Below are positions 15,560 to 26,639 of a DNA stretch of 64,000 nucleotides, piece after piece; positions within the stretch are counted from its first letter, which is position 1; each line of letters starts with the position of its first letter. The notes under the pieces are model-generated. The model was given only the letters and a program-made list of their open reading frames with translations. It ran no database searches and had not been told where the DNA came from. A program made the position numbers and the translations under genes. Source of the DNA: Beaufortia kweichowensis. Its lineage: Eukaryota; Chordata; Actinopteri; Cypriniformes; Gastromyzontidae. The stretch is taken from assembly GCA_019155185.1 (NCBI GenBank), contig CM032795.1:20191795-20255794 (forward strand), given 5' to 3'.

Positions 15560-16561
15560 TTTTTCATGAATCCGTCCAAGGTCGCGCATCCCTTTATGAG
15601 CGCGTTGGGAACGAGTTGGGAAACATGTATAAGCGGCCGGGTGGGATAGCGCAGCATTCCCGCGGACTTCCTCTCGAGTCGTGCCAGACCAAAGCAAAAA
15701 CTATATTAAACCCCCACAATAAAACAGCTTAATCTAAGAGACAGTTCTCGGTGGGACTGTCTGGAAACGCATTATTCTAATCAAGAAAGCGTCGCATTTG
15801 CAATGTAGACAGCTTTGACGATTATAACGGAAGCGTTTCAGCCTTGTCGTGTTGATCGCAGATTAGATGGTGTGTAAAACAGCATAAAAAACTGTTTAAA
15901 ATGCGTAACCAGACTGATCCTAAATTGAAATACTTAATAGAAATCGGGCATTCACAGATTCCCGTCCTTTCCAAATATTTGGGGATGCGCGTACCTTATA
16001 GATGCGCCACAGACAGAACTATCCAAATCAAACGACAATCAATTCAGTGAATGCAACTTTTAAAATAAATTGTCAGACTTACCCTCAACAATAAAAGTCT
16101 TCATGTTTTGCGAATAAATCCAGAAAATAGTAATCCCAGAACGAGGTCCTCGTTGGATCGGAGTAGACGGTGTTTCCGCGTCGGGGTAAATGGATAAACA
16201 ATTACGCAAACCTCACGGAAGATGAACCATCATTCCTGTCGTTCAAACTTTACCCGACGGTCGCCGTAGAGGCGCGGGACGGAGAACAAAGTCTCCCGCT
16301 GATTCCTCTCTCAGTCATTTGGGGATGTGCGGAGAGGTGCAAAAGCGCAGTAACATCCAAACTCAAAGATCAGCTCGAGACTACCGAGACAGACCGAGTG
16401 AACCACAAACAAGACCTCGAAACAGTTCGAGTGTAGAAACTACAGGCGAGATGAATCCAAAAAGGCTATTTCCGCGGAAGTATTCCAATGATCCGAGCGT
16501 CCGATCGGTCGCGCAGAAGAAACGGAAAGAGACTGTGGCGCCGTGCGCTGGAAGTCAGACG

Positions 16562-16565
<4 letters not shown>
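15560..16565 (-). promoter_or_regulatory. CpG-rich island, candidate promoter
   Basis: In a strongly CpG-poor region this segment is CpG-dense in two lobes, about 15560-15710 and 16141-16561. By hand count the second lobe has about 40 CpG in roughly 420 bp. On the minus strand the right lobe would be promoter and 5' UTR leading into the ATG at 16102-16104. A (GA)n tract on the plus strand (CT on the sense strand of the putative gene) abuts the island at 16566-16606. The left lobe lies just inside the putative first intron and contains a plus-strand gtataagcggccgg word, so divergent transcription is also possible. The promoter role is inferred from composition and from the splice signal beside it. 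Confidence 0.6.
16083..16104 (-). CDS. Candidate first coding exon (N-terminus MKTFIVE)
   Basis: On the minus strand an ATG (16104-16102) with A at -3 opens a frame reading Met-Lys-Thr-Phe-Ile-Val-Glu. After 22 nt it meets a consensus 5' splice site, GAGG|GTAAGT, with the GT at 16082-16081. Reading back from the ATG in the same frame, the first stop is a TGA at about 16216-16214 with no other in-frame ATG between, so this is the first usable start in its frame. Other out-of-frame ATGs exist further upstream in the putative leader. The exon sits at the edge of a CpG-rich island, the usual setting of vertebrate first exons, and would splice with phase 1 to an exon to the left. I do not recognise the protein from seven residues. 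No partner exon was found between 1 and 16080, so the first intron would be at least 16 kb, which is common for developmental or neuronal vertebrate genes. Alternatives are an untranslated exon or chance. Confidence 0.45.

Positions 16566-16606
<41 letters not shown>
16566..16606. repeat. (GA)n microsatellite at island edge
   Basis: About 20 pure GA units directly abutting the CpG-rich island, with a second short GA stretch at 16626-16640. On the minus strand it reads CT and would lie just upstream of, or at the start of, the putative leader. Glu-Arg open frames here are repeat translations. Confidence 0.97.
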
Positions 16607-16609
<3 letters not shown>

Positions 16610-16661
16610 AGTATTAGGGTGGCACAGAGAGAGAGAGGGAGAAGTGAAAGTGTTTTCTTTG

Positions 16662-16700
16662 TTTACATTTATTTAGCGAACAGTTTTATCCAGATACATT
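16662..16700 (-). mobile_element. SINE/L2 tail fragment
   Basis: On the minus strand the words ctggataaaactgttcgcta and aataaatgtaaa resemble the SINE/L2 tail. Diverged and without pol III boxes. Confidence 0.55.
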
Positions 16701-16944
16701 TTATTTTATACAATCGATATAAGCGTTTATATGTATTTGTGAATTTTTAATAATTTTTTATTGTTGTTATTTTATTTTGAAAAGACCATTCTTTTCTAAC
16801 CCCACTATGCCCAGCTGAATAATATCAATATCAATTTTTATGTATTTTTTATATTTTTAACGTTTAGTTTAGCTAAGTTATTGTGTTTTTAAATGCAATA
16901 GGTATATGGAAATAAAATATAATTAAATTATATATAATAAATGC

Positions 16945-16945
<1 letters not shown>
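16701..16945. other. AT-rich unassigned DNA
   Basis: Poly-T and A-rich spacer between two GA microsatellites; nothing else is visible. Confidence 0.5.

Positions 16946-16980
<35 letters not shown>
16946..16980. repeat. (GA)n microsatellite
   Basis: About 17 pure AG units, the second GA tract within 400 bp on the same strand. Both are GA on the plus strand, opposite to the four long TC arrays of this window. Confidence 0.97.
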
Positions 16981-16983
<3 letters not shown>

Positions 16984-18455
16984 ATGTTTTATAGCACAGG
17001 AGCAGGAATAGAGCGCTAATGAATCTTTTATAGATTTCAGACGCTTTGACGTGCAGGGAATCCATTTGTAAAATACCAACACAATCTTGCACGTATGCAC
17101 ACACAGAATTATTAACAAAATGGTTGAGGACCAGTAAACTTTTTTAAGTGTCCTTTGCCATGCACGTAAACATCTTAGCAAGCATCTACATCGTGTTCGG
17201 TCAATGTTGCAATGTCTTAAACAGTATCAATACGTTGTTGCAGTAACACAGTGTGTACAGTTGACCATTTTGGGGGGGAAATCAGCCTAATTTACGAGCA
17301 AAGTGGACGAGATGGAGGCGTTTAAACCAGACAGGTGAAATTAGTGTTTGGTGTCTTTTATTGCACTTATGATCATACTAAAACAGTTTTGATCATGTCT
17401 ATGATACATATGAACTTTTCTTCTCACTACATGTAATGATTTGATTTGTACACTAAGTGTACATTATGCAAACATCTCCAATGTTCCGCTAAAAATAAAA
17501 ACTCGACATTGAAACGATGTAATTGTGAGTAAATAGTCATTCTGAGGTCAAGTTTTCCTTCAGTAACCAACAAATATTTTCTTTTCTTTGGTATTTATTA
17601 GTTGTTTACATTAACATGCATTCGTTTGCCTCTGTATTGTGGAAGACACTGCGCACTCATTTGATCTGTGTGTCTTTAGGGGTTTTCCAGCTTGTTCACC
17701 TGAGCTAGTGAGCTGCATTTGATATCTTCCTTTAATGCCGAGCAATAACTGAGCCCGTGGCTGCCAAATACATCCAGCGTTTGCAAATAGCGCTTGTGCG
17801 CAATACTGTATGTGAAGATGGTCAGAGTATGACATTTGCATGGTAATTCACTCAAAAACAGATTTTATCTGGGATTTTTTTGGTCAGAAAACGCCCCCCA
17901 GCGACCACAGCAGATGGGGATGCTGATTGTTTCTGTTTGTGATGATACACTGCTTCTGCATGTGTGTAGAGAGACACGGGGCAAGTTGTCACACTTTTTA
18001 CTTTGTTGTGTATTACTTGTGGATTTATTTCTTAGCTTTATTTATATTTTTAAAAGACAAGTTTAAGTCTTTAAGACTTGACTGCAAAAAGCTATGGGAC
18101 ATTTCTGTTGTTGCCTAGACATACTTGGGTTTAACAGGACATCTTGGTTGAGATATTTTGTCACATTGGAAAGATAAAAAATGTGAATATTTCTGAAGTT
18201 AATACAGAATTTATCATGTAAAAAAATAAAGAAATTTTACATAAAAAATATTGAACCATTGCTTTGGTTTGACCAACAGAAATAATTTATTGTTAGTTTT
18301 ATTATTATTTGATCTGTAGAAATCTGCCTTTATTACAGTATATACAGTTAAGGCAAGATATTTTTCAAGATATTAGAAATATTTTTTCAATGTGATTTTA
18401 TTGTGTTCTCTTGTTTAGCCAAGAGCATGTAAAAAATACTATAATGTTGACATTT
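16981..18455. other. Unassigned non-coding DNA
   Basis: No gene or named repeat was recognised. Short frames at 17611-17841 (minus) and 17836-18066 (plus) have no motif support. Confidence 0.5.
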
Positions 18456-18490
18456 CATTCAAAGTATTTACAAAGTATATACTTTGAATG
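18456..18490. repeat. 12-bp perfect inverted repeat
   Basis: Arms cattcaaagtat (18456-18467) and atactttgaatg (18479-18490) with an 11-nt spacer that itself repeats the acaaagtat word. It could form a hairpin or small cruciform; function unknown. Confidence 0.8.
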
Positions 18491-19239
18491 AGTATACAAA
18501 GTATTTATATATCTGAATCCCCCATAATGTTGAACTAGGTGATTAAAAACCAATATACAAAACTATTGCTAGAAAAACAAGCATTTGTACAATTGAACAT
18601 TTGATCCTAAAGCTTTTTTCAGCCACTGTGACAACTAGCCCCAGTTTCCTGAATATAAAAGAAAAAGGGAATTCTAACACTGGCAGGATAGATTTTTTTA
18701 AAGAGCATTAAAGATGTACTGCATGCTAAATGTCTTGAGATTCTTGAAGATTGTTTTAAACACAAATGTAAATTATTTACAATGGCCTCGAATATCAGGC
18801 TAATCCCTTTTCACGTTTTAAAGGGTTGAAGTGATAGAGCGATAGGAAAAGGACAGAGAATGCTGTCACGCTCATGTGTTTTAACCATTTACCTCTCCCA
18901 CTTTCTGAGTTTCCAGCAATTTATGTCAAGTGACAAATCAAAATGTATTAGGAGGCTGACATCTGATAGAATCAGGGTCGGTTTATATGTAATATGAAAA
19001 GATGATGACCGGCTTACTGTACATCATCCCGCCTATTACTGTATATGACTACTTAGCATATGCTTACTTAAAAATGGACATTAAATATTGATCGAGCTGA
19101 AATTATTTCATTGTGTTGGAGAGAAAAGACTTACATCCATGTTCCCAAGACAAAGTTTTTACAGTTTATACAAAAACATTTGATGTCAATCAAGTATTCC
19201 AGACAGCCACGTAAAAACTCTCAGACAGACAGTGATGAG
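18491..19239. other. Unassigned non-coding DNA
   Basis: AT-rich, no gene or repeat recognised. Confidence 0.5.
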
Positions 19240-19295
19240 ATATGAATGGATAGTTGGCAGATGGATAGATAGATAGATGACAGATGGATGGATGT
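19240..19295. repeat. (GATA/GATG)n imperfect microsatellite
   Basis: Irregular run of gatggata, agatagatagatga and agatggatggatg words. Confidence 0.85.
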
Positions 19296-19429
19296 TGGAG
19301 TTTCAAGAAGTTCTCAATAGTTCCTCCATTTCTGACACGCTGACCCTGACATAATGTAGATCTTTCACAAAGCTCTTACACTAAATCTTTCTCCATGCAA
19401 CAGGAAATGTAAAATCAATGTTGAGCATT

Positions 19430-19740
19430 TGACAATAATTACAGGCTCTCTTCCTCCGCTGGAATCCGTTCATTTAACAAGCTATCAGATGAGTCTATCT
19501 TTCCCGCATCATGTGTACATGTCAGAGATGTCCGCCGAGCGAGGCTTACAGTGGACTGTGACCTCGGTACTAAATCTGCACTGCTCGCTGACAGCGTTAC
19601 CGCTAAAAGCTTGTGACAGCTCATTCTCCATAGTGGCCTGGAAAGACAATATCCATGATGGACCTTCCCCGTGTCGCTGTCCAAAACTCATTAACACATT
19701 GAATAAAGACAATGTAGAGTTGTTCACATTGGGTTGAAAT
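19430..19740. other. Repeat-free block, candidate conserved non-coding element
   Basis: About 300 bp without simple or dispersed repeats, with balanced base composition and several CpGs, and open in more than one frame on both strands. Low stop density in all frames together with no protein-like motif is what constrained or GC-balanced non-coding DNA often looks like. No splice-framed exon was identified. Conservation is an inference only. Confidence 0.3.
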
Positions 19741-22140
19741 TACACTGCCACCATCTTCCTCTCGCTCTCTCTTTTCTCTTCCCTTTAATTTGCTCTTTTT
19801 AATTAGATTGTCTGTTGCTGCTGTATAAATTAGCCTACCTTGAGAAAAATGGCCTGACTTTGGCCCCTGCGTGCTTCAAAAGATCCTTTATAATGAACTG
19901 GACATGGTATATTGAATATATGCGGTATATATTATGCATTAGATAATGGGGAAACATGGTTTACAAAATATATATACAGTATGTTTGGTAAGTAAAACGC
20001 ACTGACCTTCATAGAGTTTTGCTTTGTTATGTGATCAAAAACTGTATTTACATCTAAGGCTGTTGGTGCAAAAAGGAAATATTGAAGCCTACATTGGGGA
20101 TATCTGATCTTATTTGTTTCTGCCTTAGATCAGACTTTGATGGCGCATACAGAAGATGGTTGAGATCTTTCAGACATTGAAGTCAAGAACCATGCCAAGA
20201 CAGGTTTTTCTCTATTCTGTACTTTATGTCTGTATAATCTACTCCATCATTACATTTTTGCCATTATCTGTGAAAGATTTAGTACCCCTGCTGTTGTGGC
20301 TTGAAGCATCATTTTTTACAGTCTTATAAAACAGCATTCAATGAAGATTAAATCTCTACATAAAGGTCTAAATTTGCAATTTATGTATTTCTGTAATCAA
20401 GCCACAACATTTGCCACAACGTGCCTCTTTGTAAAAGTATTACACACAGATGTCCAAGAATTAGAGCTTGATTTAATGTAAATCTCCTGTCTGAAAGAAA
20501 GATTGCTTTAGAGGTAAAATAAGGTCAGGTTTCCTTCTGGGATTGTTCAGACTAAATCAGAATATAGTGTAAGTGAGGACAAGAAACCAAAGAGTGGCCT
20601 GGCCCTATCATTTTTTGATTCTCTTTCCTTAGATTCTTCTCTAGTATTCTTGCTAATAAAATTAAACTGACTTTTCAACATTTATGAGAACAGTATTAGA
20701 ATAAATTATCTCTGTCTTTGCTGTTCTAATATCAGTGTATTTTTCGACAAATCCTCTTTTTGAAAGAGGAAAAATTGCATCACTTGTGTAATTCAGTCAC
20801 AACACTTGCTTGAAAAGTGTTTCCATCTCAGAAATGCATTGTATTCAGAGATGAAAAATCAGTCTTTTACATAAGATGATAGACAACACAAAGCAAACAA
20901 CATGACACAAAGACAAATGTGTACAAATATTTCATACAGACAAACGTTTCTTTCTGCATATTGATTCAGATACAAAACTGACCATTTGTTTTGTAAGCTC
21001 AATAAACATCTAGGACATCTAGGAATTGTTGAAAATGTTTCTTTACATTTAGTTTTCATTTTTGTGGGGTATGTAACTTGGCCAATGGCTCACTTGTTTT
21101 ATATTTTCTGTGGATGGAGGTCATTGGAGTTTTTGGTCTAGACAGGAGGATATAATGCATATAGCTCCCTTCATTTTGATTAATGTCTTTTGCATTTATT
21201 TGCATTTGGCCCTGCTACATTATTCATACTGAGTGCACTTACATTCATTTTCTGTATAAACATGATGATTTGAGTTAGTTCAACATTTTTATATCACCAA
21301 GTGACATGTATCTTTGACTTACAAAAATATATGGCATCTCTTTATTAGCTACATTTTTTTTCTTTTTGGCATCAGTGATTTCTTTACATGAACATTTTTC
21401 ATCATATTCATCCAACACTCTGCAGTCCATAGCTCTGTATAATGGTTGTCAACAATTGCCTCGTTTGTGTCCATTTTTATTTCCTCTAAGGATTTTTAAG
21501 ACAAACATCCGAGAGAAAGTTCCTCCATTAAGTATCAAAAGCAGTAAAAGAGCAACTGCTGAACATTTTCTTCTGGGAGTTGACTGTACAAATCCATGTA
21601 TAACAGAAATAAAAAGGCATTGACAAAGTTATTCACACTTTAGTCTTTAATATTTGCCAGCACAGCCTTCCAATAGCCATTTATGAGACTGGAAAGGTGC
21701 CATCAAATCTGCTCTATTCCACAGTTTTTATTGAGATTGTGATCTTTTCTCATTGCTGCCCCCTGAGGAAAGTCAAACCATGAATCATTCCCATGTTGTG
21801 GAGGATTCTTGGATGTCATTGGCGTGTTGAGCAACACCTGACTAACCTAATGCTGTAAATTGCCTTTGTATTACTCTGATTTCACGATGTCATGAACACA
21901 GTCACGTCATTCTGTGCCCGAGGCTCTAAAACAATCCAAAGACATCAGTGAACTTTCCACCTTCCTGACAACAGTAGAAACCTTCCTTTCTGGCATGTTT
22001 TTGGCTATAATCTTGCATCTGACCTCTGTTAATCGTTCTTTTTTCAGTGCTTGTTGCAGGACACATTGACATAGTGACAGTGGCACAGTAAGAACTTCAA
22101 AGACTTTTCAGGGCTCTTTTGTCTTGAGCAAGAAAGCAAG
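19741..22140. other. Unassigned non-coding DNA
   Basis: No gene recognised. At about 19983 a tttggtaagtaaaa word resembles a donor site but no exon frame precedes it. Mostly AT-rich, without named repeats. Confidence 0.45.
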
Positions 22141-22180
22141 AACACCCTAGCAACACACCTTAGCAACCACATAGCAACAT
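22141..22180 (+). repeat. 'CCTAGCAACCAC' repeat copy
   Basis: Words aacaccctagcaac, ccttagcaaccac and atagcaac, same family as 8252-8321. Confidence 0.8.
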
Positions 22181-23880
22181 TTTGGCATTGTGGTGATATA
22201 GTAAGTTATACTTTCAGTGTTTATCCAATGTTTTATAGGGTGATAATGATTTCTTCACGTGTCTTTGTCAACACAACCATTTTTCCATACCCTTACAACA
22301 AGGAGTATACTTCAAGTATCCTTAAGCAAAGTTTACTTGTAAGCAAGTATATTTTTAGTATATTTTATGTAGTAAGTACTAGTACTAGTATACCTACTAT
22401 CAATACTATTTGTGACTAAATTGGCCCACTTTTAGTTTATAAAAAATTTACTGTTCGTAAAATGATAGAGTCAAAGTATAATGTAAATTCTGGCTTTAAA
22501 GACGTACACTAATAGCACACTTAAACGTCTTTTTGTAAGAAAAAACATGCAGATGTTTTAAAGAAGTATATTTTGGAATTTCAATAATCCAAATCTGCAA
22601 TTTAACACTCCAAATCTCTTCATCCTGACATGCCAAATGTCAGTTTGCTTTGACATAATGTGTTCCTACAAATATCTTTTTCACACAAACACACACACAC
22701 GCTATATTTCCGACATGTGCAGTTATTAGTGATGGTTACATAACTCTTTGGTTATCCGGATTTTCCTTTCAGCACTACAGCTTAAAGCTCCTTAAGGTGT
22801 AATACATAGTGTGTGTGAATATATACAGTAATTGGGGTGTTAGACTGATGTTTAATTAACATCTGGACATTAAAAAATACTGAAATGTAAGGTTTTTAAA
22901 AATCACTCGAGGGGGGTCTCTATCTCTTGATATATAACCACATATCTCTCCCTTTCTTTCCCCCAGCTTTATGTAAGACGTTGATGTCAGGTCACTAGGG
23001 ATTGCTTAAGGATTTTATGATTAGATCTAAGAACAACAGCCTGATGACATTGATGTTTACACAATCTGCTCTAAGCCTCTTATAACATGCAAATGGCAGA
23101 GTAAAAAATGAGTGTAATGTCAAGTGTCAAATCTAGATAATATCTGAATATCTCTGCAGCCGTTCCAAACCCACATTTAAAGATGTGTGTAGATGGAATA
23201 CAGAAAGTTTTGAAGTCTATTCTGTACAATCTTGTGATAGAGTCATAGAAAGAAAACTAGGAGTATAACATGAGTATGGGAGTGTTACTATAAGGTGATT
23301 AAACACTTTTACGAACTTTCATTAATATAGTGTTGTACAATCCAATTCTACAATCTACTCTTTGATTACAGTGTTGTTTGAGGGATGCAAAGCCAGTTTA
23401 CAAGCCAAATAAACACAATAATAAAAGGCTATATTCTATACTTTTGCAGCTGTTTATGCTGTAAGTCTCCTTATAATTTTACAGCGAATACACTCTTGTG
23501 ATGGATTTTGAATATAGAAAGTGATAACACAGTGAATTCGATTTTCAAAAGCACAGCTGGTCATCTTTTTACTTTTGCCTATGCGAGAGCGTGTTGTAAG
23601 TGAAAATTATATGTTTAACAACTCTTTTATTCTAAAAGAAAAACAAAAATGATGTTTTCTACCCCTTTGAAATTAAATGTTAATGTATCTTTGACATATT
23701 TTTCTTCATTTCATACATAGTTTGTTGTTAGATGTTATTTCTTGCTGCGGGGAGATTCCTGCTTTAAACATTTGCTTTGTTTATACCAGTACCATTAAAC
23801 TCTATTTAGTTTTTTAGTACTGGCCACAAGATAGTAACCAGCAAAGTTTCTGAAATTACTTCCAAGGGACTTTTTTTTTA
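22181..23880. other. Unassigned non-coding DNA
   Basis: No gene recognised. A short CA run lies at 22682-22701. Otherwise AT-rich DNA. Confidence 0.5.
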
Positions 23881-24155
23881 TCCAAAACTGAAATTTATTC
23901 TTCCTTGTTTCACTTCAAACCTGTATGACTTCCTTCCTCTGTTAAACACAAATGAAGATGTGTTGAAGAATGTTGGTAACCGAACAACATTGACTTCCAT
24001 TGTAGAAACCCACTGAGACATTTCTGAAAATATCTTCTTTTATGTTCCACAGAAGAAAAAGTCATATTTAGGTTTTAAACACAATGAAGTGAATAAATAT
24101 ATAAATATAAATATATAAAAATAATTTTTATTTTTGAGTGAACTCTCCCTGTAAA
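23881..24155. mobile_element. Palindromic MITE (Angel-like), diverged copy
   Basis: Left half carries 'cttcaaacctgtatgacttcc', 'acacaaatgaagatgtgttg' and 'aagaatgttggtaacc'. The centre has 'acattgacttccattgtaga'. The right half mirrors it with 'gaaaatatcttcttttatgtt', 'ccacagaagaaaaagtcat' and the terminal 'tttttgagtgaactctccct'. A 'taaatata' insertion-like stretch sits in the right arm. Confidence 0.8.
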
Positions 24156-24169
24156 TCTACACTTCTCAT

Positions 24170-24590
24170 CTAGAAGTTTTCTACCATACTAGCACACTGC
24201 AGGAATCGTACCTCCACTGCTCATGTAATCTAAACCCAGGGATAGTAAAAGTCTAAAACCAATGATAACTGACACCGGCCGTCTGCATTAGTGCTCAGAG
24301 AGCGCCGCTCTGCACAGAGCCGTTCTGTGTCTGTCTCACAGCAGAGGAAGATGGACTCGCCAGCGGATAACCTCTTTAAAGTGTCCATTAAGATGCGTCC
24401 ATTTATCTCTAAGCAGCCAGTGATGAACGGAACGTAGGTGTGACAGCGGTGCCCTTCACTCCATTCACTGTCATATATTTCTCTTTCAGTCCAGTGCAGT
24501 GAGACACAACAGCATGACACACAAATACTCTGTTTAGATGCTTGCTGTGCAGGATTCATGTTAGAAAGGAATGCTGGGACCATAAGCCTT
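24170..24590. other. Repeat-free block with a small exon-like ORF
   Basis: Balanced-composition block with several CpGs and no repeats. On the plus strand a pyrimidine-rich tract ending in cacag (AG at 24340-24341) precedes an ATG at 24351 that opens a 28-codon frame, starting MDSPADNLFKVSIKMRP and ending in TAG at 24435-24437. The minus strand is also open for 117 codons (24230-24583), so open-frame length alone is not evidence. The mixed, charged and hydrophobic composition of the plus frame is protein-like, but I recognise no family. It could be a 3' terminal or alternative exon, a small ORF, or a conserved non-coding element open by chance. Confidence 0.25.
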
Positions 24591-24832
24591 GAAATAAATA
24601 GAAATAGAGAACGTAGGACTGAATTGCCTGGACTAAAACGCTGCCAGTTGTGTCTAGTGTTTCTTTGAAATTATAATATAATTGAAAAGGTAGATTGATT
24701 ACTCTTTTAATATAAAAGAGTATCAGTCTTTCCTGTATTCAACATAGTGCTGTAAGCGTATGAATTGACTGGGTGGTAAGAAATAATATATTGTATTAAC
24801 CTGTATTAAGAAACTGTGCAGATTGCAGATGG

Positions 24833-24865
24833 TTATATATATATAGAAACACACACACACACACA
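24833..24865. repeat. (TA)n(AC)n compound microsatellite
   Basis: A short TA run (about 24833-24845) is followed by about 8 AC units (24849-24865). Confidence 0.9.
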
Positions 24866-25879
24866 AATGCAATGACAATTGCAAAGATGGAAAATAATTA
24901 AATAATATTAAAGATTATCCCATACGGAGAACTGATGCTTGGCTGTAGTGAAGCAGCTTATTTATGAGTCAAATATCGAATGTGCTTACTGACCAACAGC
25001 GTGGAGCCTGACTGGACCCCTGACGGACTTCACTGTTAAAGTCTCTACCCGTTTAATTGCCTGGGGTGTGCATTTCAGCAAGCATCATGGGGCTGATCCG
25101 TACAGATTCCTCCAAAGGTCAACCCCAGCCTCATACACTCATAAGAGAAGTCCAATTAATACCAGCTCTGTGAGCTACATTATTTATTTAGCACTGAAGA
25201 GGAGGAGGAGAGAAGGAGATCAATGAAGGTTTGGAACTTAATTACCGCTTTCACTCGACAGGACTCTTTCAAACTGGCATAATCCCTCTCCTGTCTGTGG
25301 TGGGTCTAAACAGGCTTGAAACCTCTTTAGGGATGAGTAATAGAGATCAGGGTTTAGAAAGTGTTTGGCATGTTTAAATAACATTTGTGGTAGAAAACAA
25401 ATAATAGTGGGGTCTATTGTAAAGCCTGTAGGCCTATATTACACTTCAAATCATTTTCTTCATTAGTATTTTTACTCATTTTTTATTCAAATGATCTAAG
25501 CATAACTAAAATAAGATACATTTTGTATAAAATATTAAGACTCAAATAAATGTAGTTTATTTTTCTTAACCCATCTTTTTTGTATAAATATAAACAACAT
25601 AAGTGCTTTTTAAGTAAATTCATCATGTTGTGGGGGTGTTCAGATGTTTTTTTTTACTAACAAACAGAATACTTTGTGATTAAAGTTTTAACAATAAATA
25701 CAATATGCATCATAATAAATACATCTATAAAGTATATTTAAGTATAAACATGATGCTTTAATATATGTAATGTATGATGTAAATGTGTTTTACAGTTCTG
25801 TGGAAATCATTTCTGTGGGTGAAGATTACACTTGGGCTTGTAAATATCTTTAAAATGGTAAAATAAATCATTTAGAACC
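24866..25879. other. Unassigned non-coding DNA
   Basis: Positions 24950-25340 are repeat-poor and mildly G+C-rich; 25400-25860 are AT-rich. No gene signal. Confidence 0.45.
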
Positions 25880-26060
25880 GCAGATCTGTTAAACTTGCGC
25901 ATTTAACGCTGCGGACACCGTACCACCGTATCGAAATACCGCGAGAGCGATTCCAAAGCACTCGTTTCAAATGGCTCTCGCGGTACTTTGTGTCATACGA
26001 CGATCGTTCTGCGCAGCGCCTCTTGCGGCATGAAGTCGAATAACCGCACGCAGACTAGAA
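25880..26060. promoter_or_regulatory. Short CpG-dense patch with inverted repeat
   Basis: By hand count about 22 CpG in roughly 180 bp, in sharp contrast to the AT-rich flanks. It contains a perfect 12-bp inverted repeat, taccgcgagagc (25937-25948) and gctctcgcggta (25974-25985), and a dense cluster of gcg and cgc words. Two readings are open: a small CpG-island promoter, or the GC-rich end of a DNA transposon. The preceding 'acaccgtaccaccgtatcg' wording and the inverted repeat favour the transposon reading slightly. Confidence 0.4.
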
Positions 26061-26381
26061 GTACTGACTGATGTAAACATGAAAACTGACTAGTAGCACA
26101 ACAGAGACAGCAAGTTAAATGTGTAGAAAGCATCTAATTCGGAAAAAAATATGTAATGAATGCGTGAGATGAAAATGGTAAAGGTGAATTACCTAACAAC
26201 GACATAATGGTCTTATCTATAATGAAGGCGAATGGCGGATTAATACATATACTAAACTTTTGAGGAAAGTACTTATCAGTCAGTGGGATTGTAACGTTTG
26301 GATTTAACCATCTCTTTTACTTCAGACATATTGTTCACAGGTATACTTGGAGAGGATCGTTTATTTAATATGGATATTGGA

Positions 26382-26440
26382 TAGCCTAATGGATATTTCA
26401 ATGTTTCTGAGGAAGAAGTAAAACGTCTCCACCTGCTCTT
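26382..26440 (+). other. Exon-like segment before a GTATGT donor
   Basis: A 59-nt stretch lies between an in-frame TAG, which doubles as a possible AG acceptor, and a good 5' splice site CAG|GTATGT (GT at 26441-26442). In one frame it reads a coherent peptide, PNGYFNVSEEEVKRLHLLF followed by a split Arg codon. The S-E-E-E-V-x-x-L-x-x-x-F-R pattern is reminiscent of the helix leading into the first EF-hand of calcineurin-B-like proteins, but similarity over so few residues is weak. The acceptor side has a poor pyrimidine tract. The minus strand is also open (26276-26461). It may be a genuine small exon, a pseudo-exon or a transposon remnant. Confidence 0.2.
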
Positions 26441-26606
26441 CAGGTATGTGTACTTCATCACTTATCACTTGCTTTATGTTTTGGGCTATATGGGATCAGG
26501 TCATCTGTCAAATGAATCTAAATATGTGTCTGAAGTTAAGCAAGAAATATCGATGTTAAACTACTGTTTAAAAATCGCGTTTCTGCATATGTAGCGCGTC
26601 AAGTGT

Positions 26607-26618
26607 TGCGCATGCGCA
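26607..26618. promoter_or_regulatory. Perfect NRF1-type palindrome TGCGCATGCGCA
   Basis: The 12-bp palindrome matches the consensus site of NRF1, a factor typical of CpG-rich promoters. A gtagcgcgtc word lies just upstream. It lies 550 bp from the CpG-dense patch and 170 bp after the exon-like segment. Its use is unproven. Confidence 0.45.
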
Positions 26619-26639
26619 GTTTATCTAGATCGCTGGTTC

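Noticed and set aside
16319..16750. 143-codon plus frame in the CpG island
   Set aside because: It runs through the GA microsatellite (Glu-Arg run) and its first part is explained by low stop frequency in CpG-rich DNA. The minus-strand splice signal is the better gene evidence.
26276..26461. 61-codon minus frame opposite the exon-like segment
   Set aside because: It has no motif and no splice support; the plus-strand reading has at least a good donor.
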